A stretch of DNA of 64,000 nucleotides from the NCBI GenBank assembly GCA_903835005.1, contig CAILLK010000007.1, positions 23,818 to 87,817 on the forward strand. Reading direction: 5' to 3'. Source of the DNA: an uncultured Bacteroidota bacterium. Lineage in GTDB: Bacteria > Bacteroidota > Bacteroidia > Chitinophagales > Chitinophagaceae. Both the position numbers and the translations under genes were made by a program. The notes under the pieces are model-generated. The model made no database searches, was not told the DNA's origin, and was given only the letters and a program-made list of their open reading frames with translations. Shown here piece by piece: positions 1-9,516 of the stretch (position 1 is its first letter; each line of letters opens with the position of its first letter).

Positions 1-497
1 AAGAAACCATGTTGCCGTTAAGGTTTGTTCGCCATGTAAAAGAAGGCGGGTTTACCATAGACCAGGACGTAACCATGAACCACGCAGCTGGAGAAGCAAC
101 CTCAGATAACAAGGTATACCCTATACCCAGGTGCACCCAGGATGTGCTTTCGGCTATTTACTTCGCCCGCAACATAGACTACAACAAACACAGCCCCGGC
201 GATAAAATAGCCTTCTCTATGTTTCTCGACAACAAAGTATACAACCTCTATATCAAGTATGTGGGCAAAGAAAAAATAGACACAAAAATGGGCAGTTACA
301 ACGCTATCAAAATTGTACCGCTGCTTATTGAGGGCACCATTTTCAAAGGCGGCGAAAAAATGACTGTCTGGGTCACCGACGACGACAACCACCTGCCCCT
401 CAGGGTGGAAAGCCCGATACTGGTGGGCAGCATAAAAGTTGACCTCCTCGATTTCGAAAATCTGCGCAATCCCTTTAATGCATCCATAAGCCAGTAA
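1..497 (+). CDS. DUF3108 domain protein, C-terminal part
   Basis: The frame is open from the left edge of the window (codons begin at base 3), so the true start lies outside and only about 164 residues are seen. The visible part resembles the C-terminal half of DUF3108 proteins, which are secreted or periplasmic beta-rich proteins of unknown function in Bacteroidota. Seen here are alternating beta-strand stretches, the pattern VWVTDDDNHLPLRVE and the closing strand GSIKVDLLDF, both typical of that family. The stop TAA is at 495-497. The apparent ATG at 9 is internal. The function is unknown and the family call is by eye. Confidence 0.65.
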   Translation, partial: ETMLPLRFVRHVKEGGFTIDQDVTMNHAAGEATSDNKVYPIPRCTQDVLSAIYFARNIDYNKHSPGDKIAFSMFLDNKVYNLYIKYVGKEKIDTKMGSYNAIKIVPLLIEGTIFKGGEKMTVWVTDDDNHLPLRVESPILVGSIKVDLLDFENLRNPFNASISQ

Positions 498-500
498 GGC

Positions 501-977
501 GTAATCTGGTGATTTAGTATTTATCGGCAATTTGCTCCGCTTCATCAGTGGTTGGAACAGTTTAGCTGTTATGGTTCTTGAAAAAAATAATCTGGTAAAC
601 TATGGGTTGAAAAACGATAATAACCTACCGTACAATCTGATAAACCTGGAGGCAAGAAAAGACGCAACTTTTTGAAGAAAAGACGCAGTAAAAAGGTCGT
701 GTTTTTGCAGACGAGACACAATTTTCAAAGACCAGAAATAATTTCGGTGAATGGCCCTGCTTCAGAAAATAAAATTACCCATCAATGAAAAATAGGTGAC
801 ATTTTTAACCTCCTATTTATTGATAATCAATAGCAAAGTGGGGCTTTTTATTTTTCTGGCAGATGGGTAATTCCATTTTGAGGTATTTCCCTGGTATTGT
901 TGGGTAATTGACGTAGCTTGTTCTGGGCCTAAGTACAACCAACCCTAAAACACTATCTTTGCACGCAATAAATAATT
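501..977. other. 477-bp intergenic region before thiL
   Basis: No convincing gene was found. It holds a direct repeat of AAGAAAAGACGCA (654-666 and 675-687). It also holds a perfect 11-bp inverted repeat, AATTACCCATC (773-783) with GATGGGTAATT (862-872), enclosing a smaller hairpin (AAATAGG 790-796 with CCTATTT 812-818). Near its right end lies a TATCTTTG box belonging to thiL. No poly-T terminator was seen for the upstream gene. Confidence 0.5.
954..961 (+). promoter_or_regulatory. -7 promoter box of thiL
   Basis: TATCTTTG matches the Bacteroidota -7 consensus TAnnTTTG and lies 16 nt before the thiL ATG. No clear -33 TTTG was found at the usual spacing, so the call rests on position and the -7 match alone. 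Confidence 0.45.
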
Positions 978-2012
978 ATGCAGGATATTACCAGAACCGA
1001 GATTGCTTCACTGGGCGAGTTTGGCCTCATCGAGCATCTCACCAAAAATAATGAAACCACACAAGCAGGCACCCTCCTCAGCGTGGGCGATGATGCGGCT
1101 GTGATAGACCAGTTTGGCCGCCAGTCGGTAATATCCACCGATCTGCTCATAGAGGGTATTCATTTCGATCTCATGTATACACCGCTTAAGCACCTGGGCT
1201 ATAAGGCCGTAGCGGTAAATCTGAGCGATATCTATGCCATGATGGCCACACCTACCCATATCACATTATCTATAGGCATATCCAATAAGTTCTCGGTTGA
1301 GGCGCTGGAAGAGTTTTATGAGGGGGTATATGCCGCCTGCGAAAAATTCAATGTAGATCTGATTGGTGGAGATACCACCAGTTCTAAAATAGGTTTTGTC
1401 ATAAGTGTTACAGCTATAGGCGAGGTTGCCCCCGATAAATATATTACCCGCAGCGGAGCCAAAGTAAATGACCTTATATGCGTATCCGGAGACCTGGGCG
1501 CAGCATATCTGGGCCTCCAGTTGCTGGAGCGGGAAAAGAAGATATTCCTCGAGAACCCCAAAATACAGCCCGACCTGCAAAGCCAGAAATACCTCGTTGG
1601 TAGGATACTGAAACCCGAACCCCGGGCCGATATTGTGGAATGGCTGCAGGAAGCCAAAATAGTACCCACTTCTATGATTGATGTGAGCGATGGGCTCAGC
1701 TCAGAGTTGCTGCACATTTGCAACAGCAGCGATGTAGGTTGCCTGGTTTATGAAGATAAAATACCCGTGCACGACGATACCCGCACAATGGCTATGGAGT
1801 TTCAACTGGGCACTGCCGCCTGCGCCCTGAGTGGCGGCGAAGATTACGAATTGCTCTTTACCATTAACCAGGAAGATTATGAGAAGATTGTAAAAAACAA
1901 TAACATCAGCATAATAGGATACGTTACCGAAAAAGGAGAAGGAACCAATCTGCTCACTAAAGGCGGAGCCAAACACAAACTGAAGGCTCAGGGCTGGAAT
2001 GCATTTGGTTGA
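978..2012 (+). CDS. thiL: Thiamine-monophosphate kinase
   Basis: This is ThiL, which phosphorylates thiamine monophosphate to thiamine diphosphate with ATP, the last step of the cofactor's synthesis, in the cytosol. The 344 residues match the family length. Typical ThiL/PurM-fold features in order are the N-terminal GEFGLIEHL, the metal-binding SVGDDAAVI, STDLLIEGIHFD, the NLSDIYAMMATP helix, the DLIGGDTTSS loop and the SGGEDYELLFT motif near the C terminus. The start ATG sits 16 nt behind a TATCTTTG promoter box. No other thiamine genes are nearby, so it appears to be a single housekeeping gene. Confidence 0.93.
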   Translation: MQDITRTEIASLGEFGLIEHLTKNNETTQAGTLLSVGDDAAVIDQFGRQSVISTDLLIEGIHFDLMYTPLKHLGYKAVAVNLSDIYAMMATPTHITLSIGISNKFSVEALEEFYEGVYAACEKFNVDLIGGDTTSSKIGFVISVTAIGEVAPDKYITRSGAKVNDLICVSGDLGAAYLGLQLLEREKKIFLENPKIQPDLQSQKYLVGRILKPEPRADIVEWLQEAKIVPTSMIDVSDGLSSELLHICNSSDVGCLVYEDKIPVHDDTRTMAMEFQLGTAACALSGGEDYELLFTINQEDYEKIVKNNNISIIGYVTEKGEGTNLLTKGGAKHKLKAQGWNAFG

Positions 2013-2169
2013 GCCGACAATTTACAATTACCTGTATCAGGGATTTAAGTAATTTCTGGTTAAAATAAATGGCGAAATCCCGGAGAAGAATTTGAATGAT
2101 AAGAAAAAAAAGACTTTTTTTGTGCTATTTAGCGTTTTTTTCAGTAGTTTTAGACACAAATATCAGTAT

Positions 2170-2697
2170 ATGAAGATCTGGCGTATTAAATTACTTACTG
2201 CCCTGTTATTTTTTGCCACAGTAACTGTGTTCATTATCAGTTCTTGCGAAAAAAATCCATGCAATAATGTTACCTGCTTCAATGGCGGTTCCTGCAACAA
2301 TGGTACTTGTAAATGCCCTGTTGGCTGGGAAGGTCCGCAATGCTCCTATTTATCCGTAAATCGGTTTATCGGTGGCTATGTGGGTACTACCATTTGTAAT
2401 GCCGGCGCAAGGATTCTCGATTCAGCCTGGATTGTTGGCGATGCCAAAAACGTTAACTTTGTATACATCACTCAAAAAAGTCAGCCTTCTTACGAATTGC
2501 ATGGCTATGTAGACAACAGTACGCCTACCTATACCATCATCGTTCCTCAGGTTAACTCAGTTAATTTCCTCGAATATTGGACCATTACCCTGCAGAATAA
2601 TACCACATTGTCTATCGACAGATATAATCACGACCAGACTGTTGTTGGAGATACTATTATCGAAGAGTGTAATTTTTTAGGTACCAGGTTTAATTAA
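2170..2697 (+). CDS. EGF-like domain lipoprotein
   Basis: The ATG at 2170 is preferred because it begins a signal peptide (MKIWRIKLL, a hydrophobic stretch, then the lipobox FIISSC), whereas an upstream in-frame start at 2092 would add a lysine-rich leader. Just after the lipid-attachment cysteine come six cysteines in the EGF spacing (CNNVTCFNGGSCNNGTCKC...GPQC). The remaining ~120 residues look beta-rich with no recognised motif. About 175 residues in all. Similar EGF-bearing lipoproteins are common in gut and environmental Bacteroidota, where the role is unknown; surface or periplasmic location is inferred from the lipobox. Confidence 0.68.
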   Translation: MKIWRIKLLTALLFFATVTVFIISSCEKNPCNNVTCFNGGSCNNGTCKCPVGWEGPQCSYLSVNRFIGGYVGTTICNAGARILDSAWIVGDAKNVNFVYITQKSQPSYELHGYVDNSTPTYTIIVPQVNSVNFLEYWTITLQNNTTLSIDRYNHDQTVVGDTIIEECNFLGTRFN

Positions 2698-2740
2698 GCT
2701 AATTCCTTTCACAGAATACCCGTTACCGGGTTCGATCATT

Positions 2741-3652
2741 ATGTCTATAAAAGTATCAGGTCTTACCAAGGTTTATGATACGCAGAAAGCGGTTGATAAT
2801 ATTTCATTCGAATTAAGGAAAGGGGAGATTGTTGGTTTTCTCGGGCCCAATGGCGCGGGTAAGTCTACAACAATGAAAATTGTTACCACCTATCTTCCGG
2901 CTACATCGGGCGATGCGGTTGTTTGTGGCTATGATGTGCAGCACCATCCTATGGAAGTGCGCCGAAGGGTGGGTTACCTGCCGGAGTCCAACCCGCTTTA
3001 TTATGAGATGTATGTAAGGGAGTATCTCGAATTCACAGCGGGTATACACCAGCTGGGAAAGGGCAGTAAAAAGCGCATTGAAGAAATGATTGCCATGACC
3101 GGCCTTGGTAAAGAATCACATAAGAAAATAGGGGCATTATCAAAAGGGTACAAACAGCGTGTAGGCCTGGCTCAGGCTATGCTGCACGACCCTGAAGTGC
3201 TCATACTCGACGAGCCTACCAGCGGCCTTGATCCCAATCAGATAGTTGAAATCCGCAACCTCATCAAAAATCTGGGAGGAGAAAAAACAGTGCTGCTTTC
3301 CACTCACATCATGCAGGAAGTGCAGGCCATGTGCAGCAGGGTAATCATCATTAATAACGGTAAACTGGTTGCCGACAACTCAATCGAAAAACTAAAGCAG
3401 GCCAATACGAATCAGGGTGTTCTGCTGGTTACTTTTGAAAAGGAAATTAACCCTAAGCTGATAAAGGAATTACGTAACCTGCAAAGCTCTGAACATAGCG
3501 GTGGCAACACCTGGAAACTGATGACCAGAGACCCCGATGCACTAAGAAAAGAAGTGATGCAATGGGCGCTTAACAACGACATCAGTATCAGTTCGCTCCA
3601 GGCCAAAACCGAATCGCTCGAGGATGTATTCCGAACCCTTACGGGGAAGTAG
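2741..3652 (+). CDS. gldA: GldA-like gliding ABC transporter ATPase
   Basis: This 303-residue protein is an ABC-type ATP-binding subunit. Walker A is GPNGAGKST (residues 35-43), the ABC signature is LSKGYKQR (133-140), Walker B is VLILDEPT (153-160), and a switch histidine lies in LLSTHIMQEV. The C-terminal ~80 residues form the extra domain seen in GldA and NatA-like proteins. In Flavobacterium, GldA works with the permeases GldF and GldG in gliding motility and T9SS-associated functions. No permease gene lies next to it here, as is common for gldA. A general NatA-like exporter ATPase is the alternative. Confidence 0.8.
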   Translation: MSIKVSGLTKVYDTQKAVDNISFELRKGEIVGFLGPNGAGKSTTMKIVTTYLPATSGDAVVCGYDVQHHPMEVRRRVGYLPESNPLYYEMYVREYLEFTAGIHQLGKGSKKRIEEMIAMTGLGKESHKKIGALSKGYKQRVGLAQAMLHDPEVLILDEPTSGLDPNQIVEIRNLIKNLGGEKTVLLSTHIMQEVQAMCSRVIIINNGKLVADNSIEKLKQANTNQGVLLVTFEKEINPKLIKELRNLQSSEHSGGNTWKLMTRDPDALRKEVMQWALNNDISISSLQAKTESLEDVFRTLTGK

Positions 3653-3877
3653 GTTTATAAAGCAGATTGAAATGATCCCATAGCTTAGATTGCTCAATTT
3701 TTTTCTCAATAATACAGTTTGCCACATTACTATTCCTGCTGGCCATGCGCTCTCATTTAAGGTAGTTAGATTATTATTTACTGAAAACAGGGCCTTTATG
3801 TATTAACCATAATTAACTGCCGAATATCTAAATTAAATGAGCCATTGGTCTACATTGCAGAACAATCATTTTATTTT

Positions 3878-4999
3878 ATGGCAATTAGCGACTATCTGAA
3901 ACCGAAGAAAGCCCTTAGTTTATTTCTGCTTCTTTTTATTCCCGGAATTCTTCAGGCTGAAGAATATAACTATGAGACAATTCTGAAACTGATGCATCTA
4001 AGAGAGTATAGGATAGTTACAAAATCAGATACCATATACTTCCTGGCTACATTGCCTGATAAAAAGAAAAAAACAATAATTTTCTGTTCCGGATCTGGCC
4101 CTGTACCGTTATTTGTTAAAATGCCCGAAGGCATTTACCCTTGTGCTTTTCCGTTTGAAATTGACAGCAATACAAGATCCCAATTCAATATTGTTGTTAT
4201 TTCAAAGCCGGGTATAAAAAGATTTGCAACAGTAGAGGATATTAGTCCGGAACTGGCTAAACAATACCAGTTCCTGCAACTTGATTCCGATAACCGGCCT
4301 CCTCAAAAATACATCCGCAACAACAGTTTATATAAGCTGGGTGGCGACGGTATAGCTGTGGTTAAGTTTCTGAAAAAACAGCCATGGATTGATAAAGAAA
4401 ATATCTACCTGTTCGGGCATTCACAGGGTGCAATGGTAGCCGCTTATGTGGCCAGTAAGATGCCAGGAGAAATCAAAGGCCTGATTTATGCTCAGGGCAA
4501 TGCATATGGCATACACGCTGAATATTTAAGCTCTATAATTTATAATCAGTCGTCCATAACCGATGTAAATAAAATGATGGATTCTGTTTACAAGCTGCAT
4601 AAATATTTGGTTAATGGTATTCCGGATAAAGAATTGGACTCCATCTATCAATGGAAGGAAGCAGACCTTTTTGATAAAAAGAAAAATGATTTCTATGATC
4701 TTACCACCAACAGGTGGAGAAGTCTTGAAGAACCTCCTGGAATTGAATATTTACTGAAAACAAACTGTAGTGTATTACTGGTGCAGGGATTGAATAGTCC
4801 CGGCGATATGGACAACAAGAATATTCCTCTTGATTTTGTTCGGCACCACAAACGCAATTTAACCACACTGTTTTATCCTGGTTACGACCATAATTATTTC
4901 AAACAGGCAACGGATGAAAAGGGTAACAGGAAGGAGCCGGAACAACACTGGAATGATATATTTAATGATGTGAAAAAGTGGATTTTGTCAGGACGTTGA
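3878..4999 (+). CDS. Secreted alpha/beta hydrolase
   Basis: About 373 residues with an N-terminal signal peptide (KKALSLFLLLFIPGILQAEE). The ATG at 3878 is chosen over a TTG at 3845 because it places this peptide at the N terminus. The hydrolase fold shows in the nucleophile elbow GHSQGAMVA (Ser182), an oxyanion-type stretch FCSGSGPVPLF and the late histidine in YPGYDHNYF; GLNSPGDMDN probably supplies the acidic residue. Substrate unknown; esterase or peptidase (S9-like) activity is possible. Flanking genes do not suggest an operon. Confidence 0.72.
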   Translation: MAISDYLKPKKALSLFLLLFIPGILQAEEYNYETILKLMHLREYRIVTKSDTIYFLATLPDKKKKTIIFCSGSGPVPLFVKMPEGIYPCAFPFEIDSNTRSQFNIVVISKPGIKRFATVEDISPELAKQYQFLQLDSDNRPPQKYIRNNSLYKLGGDGIAVVKFLKKQPWIDKENIYLFGHSQGAMVAAYVASKMPGEIKGLIYAQGNAYGIHAEYLSSIIYNQSSITDVNKMMDSVYKLHKYLVNGIPDKELDSIYQWKEADLFDKKKNDFYDLTTNRWRSLEEPPGIEYLLKTNCSVLLVQGLNSPGDMDNKNIPLDFVRHHKRNLTTLFYPGYDHNYFKQATDEKGNRKEPEQHWNDIFNDVKKWILSGR

Positions 5000-5137
5000 T
5001 GAATTCATTAATCTGATATGCTCTATAAAACAACCATACTATTTTGCAAACAGGCATCTTAAACAAGAAGCTTTATTTATTGCACCATAAGAAAGTACTG
5101 CCGCCATAATGCTGCCCGCTTATAATACTTATCGGGT

Positions 5138-5977
5138 CTATTGAGCAGCAAGGTCGCCATACCAGTAAGTCGCAGTTACTCCGCCATCCATCAGGAAGTC
5201 GCTGCCTGTAATGAACCCACCATCGGGCCCCATTAGCAGTGCACCTACATTACCCACTTCATCGGGTGTACCTGCCCGCCCTGCTGCACAGGTGTCTATC
5301 ATATGCCTGTATCCTTCACCCCTGGGGCCGCTTAGTTCATCCTTGGCAAGTGGCGTGATTATTATTCCCGGGCTTATGGTATTGATCCTTGCTCCCCGCT
5401 TGCCCCACCGCACCGCTTCAGCCATCACCCGCAGCGAGTTACCGCGCTTGGATACCTGGTAAGCATGAAGCGGGTCTGTGACCTGGTCGGGCTGAAGCAT
5501 GGGCAAAGCCAGTAGGTCATCCGCCGGGGTGGTTGCAAGGGCTTTATCCTGCTCTGGTGTCAATGCAGGCAGCCGGTGCCCCGACTGGGAAGCGATCACC
5601 ACGCCCGCGCCACCATCTGCAATCACGGTCCCAAACTCTTCAAGAACCAGCGCAGTGCCATATAGGTCTACTTTGAGTATCGTGGCCGGCGATGCCTGTG
5701 ATGGCGAAACCCCCGCGGCATGAATAAGTCCTGTCACGCTGCCTATGCCCGTTGCGGCAGTAACTAGCGAATGAACCGATTGCCGGGATGATACATCCAC
5801 AATTGCCGTACTCACTTCAAAGCCCGCTTCACTCAGTACCTTCGCAGCGGCATCACAGTTCTCTTGTCTCAGATCGGCCAGAAGTATATGTTTTCCGGCA
5901 CTTACGCGCCTTGCTATGGCCTGGCCTATTGATCCGGCCCCGATAACAACGATTATATTTTTCAGTTTGTTGCTCAT
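5138..5977 (-). CDS. Short-chain dehydrogenase/reductase
   Basis: A 279-residue SDR, a cytosolic NAD(P)-dependent oxidoreductase with a Rossmann fold. The N-terminal cofactor loop is GAGSIGQAIA, the structural motif is HAAGVSPS (replacing NNAG), the catalytic pair is YQVSKRG (Tyr and Lys), and the C-terminal GSDFLMDGG is typical of the family. The cofactor loop GxGxxGxA differs slightly from the classical TGxxxGxG. It is the last gene of a minus-strand cluster with a cupin and a second SDR, all facing an AraC-type regulator, so a catabolic or detoxifying redox role is likely. Substrate not recognisable. Confidence 0.85.
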   Translation of the reverse strand: MSNKLKNIIVVIGAGSIGQAIARRVSAGKHILLADLRQENCDAAAKVLSEAGFEVSTAIVDVSSRQSVHSLVTAATGIGSVTGLIHAAGVSPSQASPATILKVDLYGTALVLEEFGTVIADGGAGVVIASQSGHRLPALTPEQDKALATTPADDLLALPMLQPDQVTDPLHAYQVSKRGNSLRVMAEAVRWGKRGARINTISPGIIITPLAKDELSGPRGEGYRHMIDTCAAGRAGTPDEVGNVGALLMGPDGGFITGSDFLMDGGVTATYWYGDLAAQ

Positions 5978-6006
5978 AACATTGTTTTTTAGTAAGCCTG
6001 CCCGAA

Positions 6007-6405
6007 TTATCGATTATTATACTGTTCATCAGTTACCTTTTCCATCCAGTCAACCGGTGAGCCATTGAGCTTTTCCTGTATGGCAATGTGGCTCATGGCC
6101 GTAAAGGCTGTGGCTCCGTGCCAGTGTTTTTCTTCCGGTGCAAACCACACTATATCGCCCTGGTGTATTTCTTCCACCGGACCTCCCTCGCGTTGCACCC
6201 AGCCGCAGCCGGCAGTTATGATCAGCGTTTGTCCCAGCGGATGTGTGTGCCATGCGGTGCGTGCCCCCGGCTCAAAGGTTACCAGCGCCATTGCTACTCG
6301 TGCCGGATCTGGCGGGCCGAACAGCGGATCAATCCTTACTGTTCCTGTAAAATATTCAGCAGGTCCTCGTACTGAGGGTTGCGTGCCGCATCGTTTTATT
6401 TCCAT
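6007..6405 (-). CDS. Cupin domain protein
   Basis: A 132-residue single-domain cupin. Motif 1 is seen as [19 protein letters not shown] and motif 2 as [16 protein letters not shown], giving three or four metal-binding histidines and a glutamine in place of the usual glutamate. Close relatives are often annotated as carboxymuconolactone-decarboxylase-linked or mandelonitrile-lyase-like cupins. It lies 29 bp downstream of nothing else on its strand except the SDR that follows, and between two SDR genes, suggesting co-transcription. The reaction cannot be told from sequence. Confidence 0.85.
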   Translation of the reverse strand: MEIKRCGTQPSVRGPAEYFTGTVRIDPLFGPPDPARVAMALVTFEPGARTAWHTHPLGQTLIITAGCGWVQREGGPVEEIHQGDIVWFAPEEKHWHGATAFTAMSHIAIQEKLNGSPVDWMEKVTDEQYNNR

Positions 6406-6458
6406 AATACACAGTTTGTTTTATTGCTGTTTATAAAAATCAGTCTCAAGGTACTTTA

Positions 6459-7289
6459 TTAGTTGTATGCCAGAGAGATTGACAACTCGCGATAAGCATC
6501 GAGCTCTTTATGCAGTTTGGCAATCACTTGCTCAGCAGTCCCAATTGCATCGGCGCCAGCAAGAAAGCGATACCGCGGTTTCTTTTCGTTAGAAATTCTG
6601 ATTAATGCCTGAGCGAGTTTGGCAGGATCGCCCGACTGCAGGCCATTATAGCCCTTCCAGAAGTCCATTTGTTTCGCCCTGCGTTCATTGTAATCCCCGA
6701 TAAAGTGATTCGCATAATTAGTCGATTCATCGGTCAGCAGTTCCGTACGAAAAAAGCCGGGATTCACAATAATGGTATCAATACCAAATGGTTCTATTTC
6801 AGCTTGCAATGATGACATCCACCCCTCGAGGCCGAATTTAGAAGCCGCATAAGCCGTACCAAACTCAAAGCCGGAAATACCTGCTGTTGAAGAGATTGTA
6901 ATTACCAGACCTGAACGCTGCCTGGGCATGACCGGCAGAACCGCACGCGTAACATTCATGGGGCCTATGAGGCTGGTTTCAATCTGTTGATTGATTTGCT
7001 CCTGTGTCAGTTCTTCGAAATAACCAGCGTAGAAGTTTGCAGCATTATTTACCAGCACATCAATGCTTCCGAAATGGTCGATGGCAGCTTTGACAGCTAA
7101 CTCGGCATCTGCTATACTGGTAATGTCCAGCTTGACCACCAGTAAATTGGGGGATTGCCCTATGGCAAGGGTCACTTTTTCCGGGTTGCGGCCCGTAGCA
7201 ACAACGTTATGGCCGGCAGCAAGAACCGCTTTAGCAATATCAAGACCCATTCCACGCCCCGCGCCGGTAATCAGCCAAACTTTTTTCAT
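6459..7289 (-). CDS. Short-chain dehydrogenase/reductase
   Basis: A 276-residue classical SDR. Seen are the cofactor loop TGAGRGMGLDIA, the NNAANF motif (NNAG equivalent), the catalytic serine region TISSTAGISG, the YAASKFGLEGW active site (Tyr, Lys), and the NPGFFRTELL loop. This pattern fits the SDR group of 'oxidoreductase with NADP preference' that is frequent next to AraC regulators in environmental bacteria. It is probably the first gene of the SDR-cupin-SDR set; 54 bp separate it from the cupin gene. Substrate unknown. Confidence 0.88.
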   Translation of the reverse strand: MKKVWLITGAGRGMGLDIAKAVLAAGHNVVATGRNPEKVTLAIGQSPNLLVVKLDITSIADAELAVKAAIDHFGSIDVLVNNAANFYAGYFEELTQEQINQQIETSLIGPMNVTRAVLPVMPRQRSGLVITISSTAGISGFEFGTAYAASKFGLEGWMSSLQAEIEPFGIDTIIVNPGFFRTELLTDESTNYANHFIGDYNERRAKQMDFWKGYNGLQSGDPAKLAQALIRISNEKKPRYRFLAGADAIGTAEQVIAKLHKELDAYRELSISLAYN

Positions 7290-7445
7290 CTTTTCTTTTA
7301 TTTTAATTTTTCAAACGTTCTTTTACTAATAAAGATCATAAAGCAACCACTTCCTGAATTTTAAAGCTGTACCATTAATATCACGGATGCCATATCCACA
7401 CGTATTTGGAACATTTGGTTTTTTGGGTTGAGTTTTTATAAAAAT

Positions 7446-8303
<858 letters not shown>

Positions 8304-8311
8304 TTATTTTG

Positions 8312-8327
8312 GTGACACAAAGGTCAC
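8312..8327. promoter_or_regulatory. Possible operator in the AKR-AraC spacer
   Basis: The sequence GTGACACAAAGGTCAC contains a perfect inverted repeat GTGAC-N6-GTCAC. It lies 15-30 nt upstream of the aldo/keto reductase start, in the spacer shared with the divergent regulator gene. Symmetry and position suggest a regulator-binding site. AraC proteins usually bind direct repeats, so another factor is possible. Confidence 0.3.
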
Positions 8328-8422
8328 TACTATATTCCAGTCATTGGTTACACAGATTACTGTATTGCTTACCATTATTACTGATTTGAACGCATGCGCT
8401 CCGGATATCATGTAAGAACCAT

Positions 8423-8430
8423 TAATTTTG
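8423..8430 (+). promoter_or_regulatory. -7 promoter box of the AraC-type gene
   Basis: TAATTTTG matches TAnnTTTG and ends 15 nt before the ATG at 8446. It overlaps the in-frame TTG at 8428, which argues against that codon being the start. Confidence 0.4.
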
Positions 8431-8445
8431 TTACAAAAACATGCC

Positions 8446-9345
8446 ATGGCAGGTATACTCACATTCGACTCTGTAAGCCAGTACAATGCTTTTAACAATA
8501 ACCAGACCTTGCATCCGCTGGTAAGTGTGGTTGACCTTTCAAAGGCAGGCCCCAGGCTTGGTGGCAGAATTCACTTCGGATTCTATACCGTTTTTTTAAA
8601 AGAGGTAAAATGCGGCGATCTCTACTACGGAAAGCATACCTATGATTATCAGGAAGGCACTCTCGTTTTCCTTGCTCCGGGGCAGGTGATAGGTGTAGAT
8701 AGTAATGGTGAGCTGTACCAGCCCAAGGGCTATGCCCTCGTTTTTCATCCCGATCTCATTCATGGCACATCCCTGGGAAGGCATATCGCCGACTATAACT
8801 TTTTCAGCTACGGTGCACATGAAGCGCTGCATATATCTGAAAAGGAACGCCAGATTGTTTTGGATTGTTTCGACAAGATTAATATTGAGTTGCAGCACGG
8901 GCTCGATAACCACAGTAAAAAACTGATCGTGTCGAACATCGAACTCTTTTTGAATTATTGCTCCCGGTTCTACGACCGGCAATTCATTACCCGCGACCAT
9001 GTGCATAAAGGCATCCTTGAGCGGTTTGAGTCGTTGCTCAATAATTATTTTCAGTCACCGAAACCCGAAACTTCGGGTTTGCCCTCAGTAGCCTGGTGTG
9101 CCGATGAGTTTCATCTTACCCCCAATTATTTTGGCGACCTTGTAAAAAAGGAAACCGGCAAATCGGCACAGGAGTATATACAGTCAAAAGTTATAGATGT
9201 AGCTAAGGAAAGAATATTTGACAGCAGCAAATCGGTAAGCGAGATCGCCTACGAACTTGGTTTTAAATATCCGCAGCATTTTACCCGGTTATTCAAGCAG
9301 CGGGTAGGGCATACTCCCAATGAGTACAGAAATTCACTTAACTAA
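8446..9345 (+). CDS. AraC-family transcriptional regulator
   Basis: About 299 residues. The N-terminal ~190 residues form a cupin-like sensor domain (GTLVFLAPGQVIG, YALVFHPDLIHG). The C-terminal ~95 residues hold the double helix-turn-helix of the AraC family: SVAWCADEFHLTPNYFGDLV and SVSEIAYELGFKYPQHFTRL, ending in the family signature FKQRVGHTPNEYR. It is divergent from the aldo/keto reductase and most likely controls that gene and the SDR-cupin-SDR set. The ATG at 8446 is used because a promoter box overlaps the earlier TTG. Confidence 0.92.
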   Translation: MAGILTFDSVSQYNAFNNNQTLHPLVSVVDLSKAGPRLGGRIHFGFYTVFLKEVKCGDLYYGKHTYDYQEGTLVFLAPGQVIGVDSNGELYQPKGYALVFHPDLIHGTSLGRHIADYNFFSYGAHEALHISEKERQIVLDCFDKINIELQHGLDNHSKKLIVSNIELFLNYCSRFYDRQFITRDHVHKGILERFESLLNNYFQSPKPETSGLPSVAWCADEFHLTPNYFGDLVKKETGKSAQEYIQSKVIDVAKERIFDSSKSVSEIAYELGFKYPQHFTRLFKQRVGHTPNEYRNSLN

Positions 9346-9516
9346 AAAGTACGATTACCGAAACTGGGAATAAATATCCATTATCTGCCTATCCGGTATA
9401 CAACCTTTTACCGCATACCTGTTCCACCTCAGATCCTGATGAAAATAATCCTTTTATCCCAATAAATAAGCAACCGGTGATATGGTTATTTTAATATCCC
9501 TGGTTGGCCGTCCCAC

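Noticed and set aside
102..545. Minus-strand 147-codon open frame near the left edge
   Set aside because: Shadow of the DUF3108 gene; low-complexity valine and no family features.
5138..7289. Named biosynthetic or degradation pathway for the SDR-cupin-SDR set
   Set aside because: No substrate-specific gene or motif seen; only a general redox cluster can be supported.
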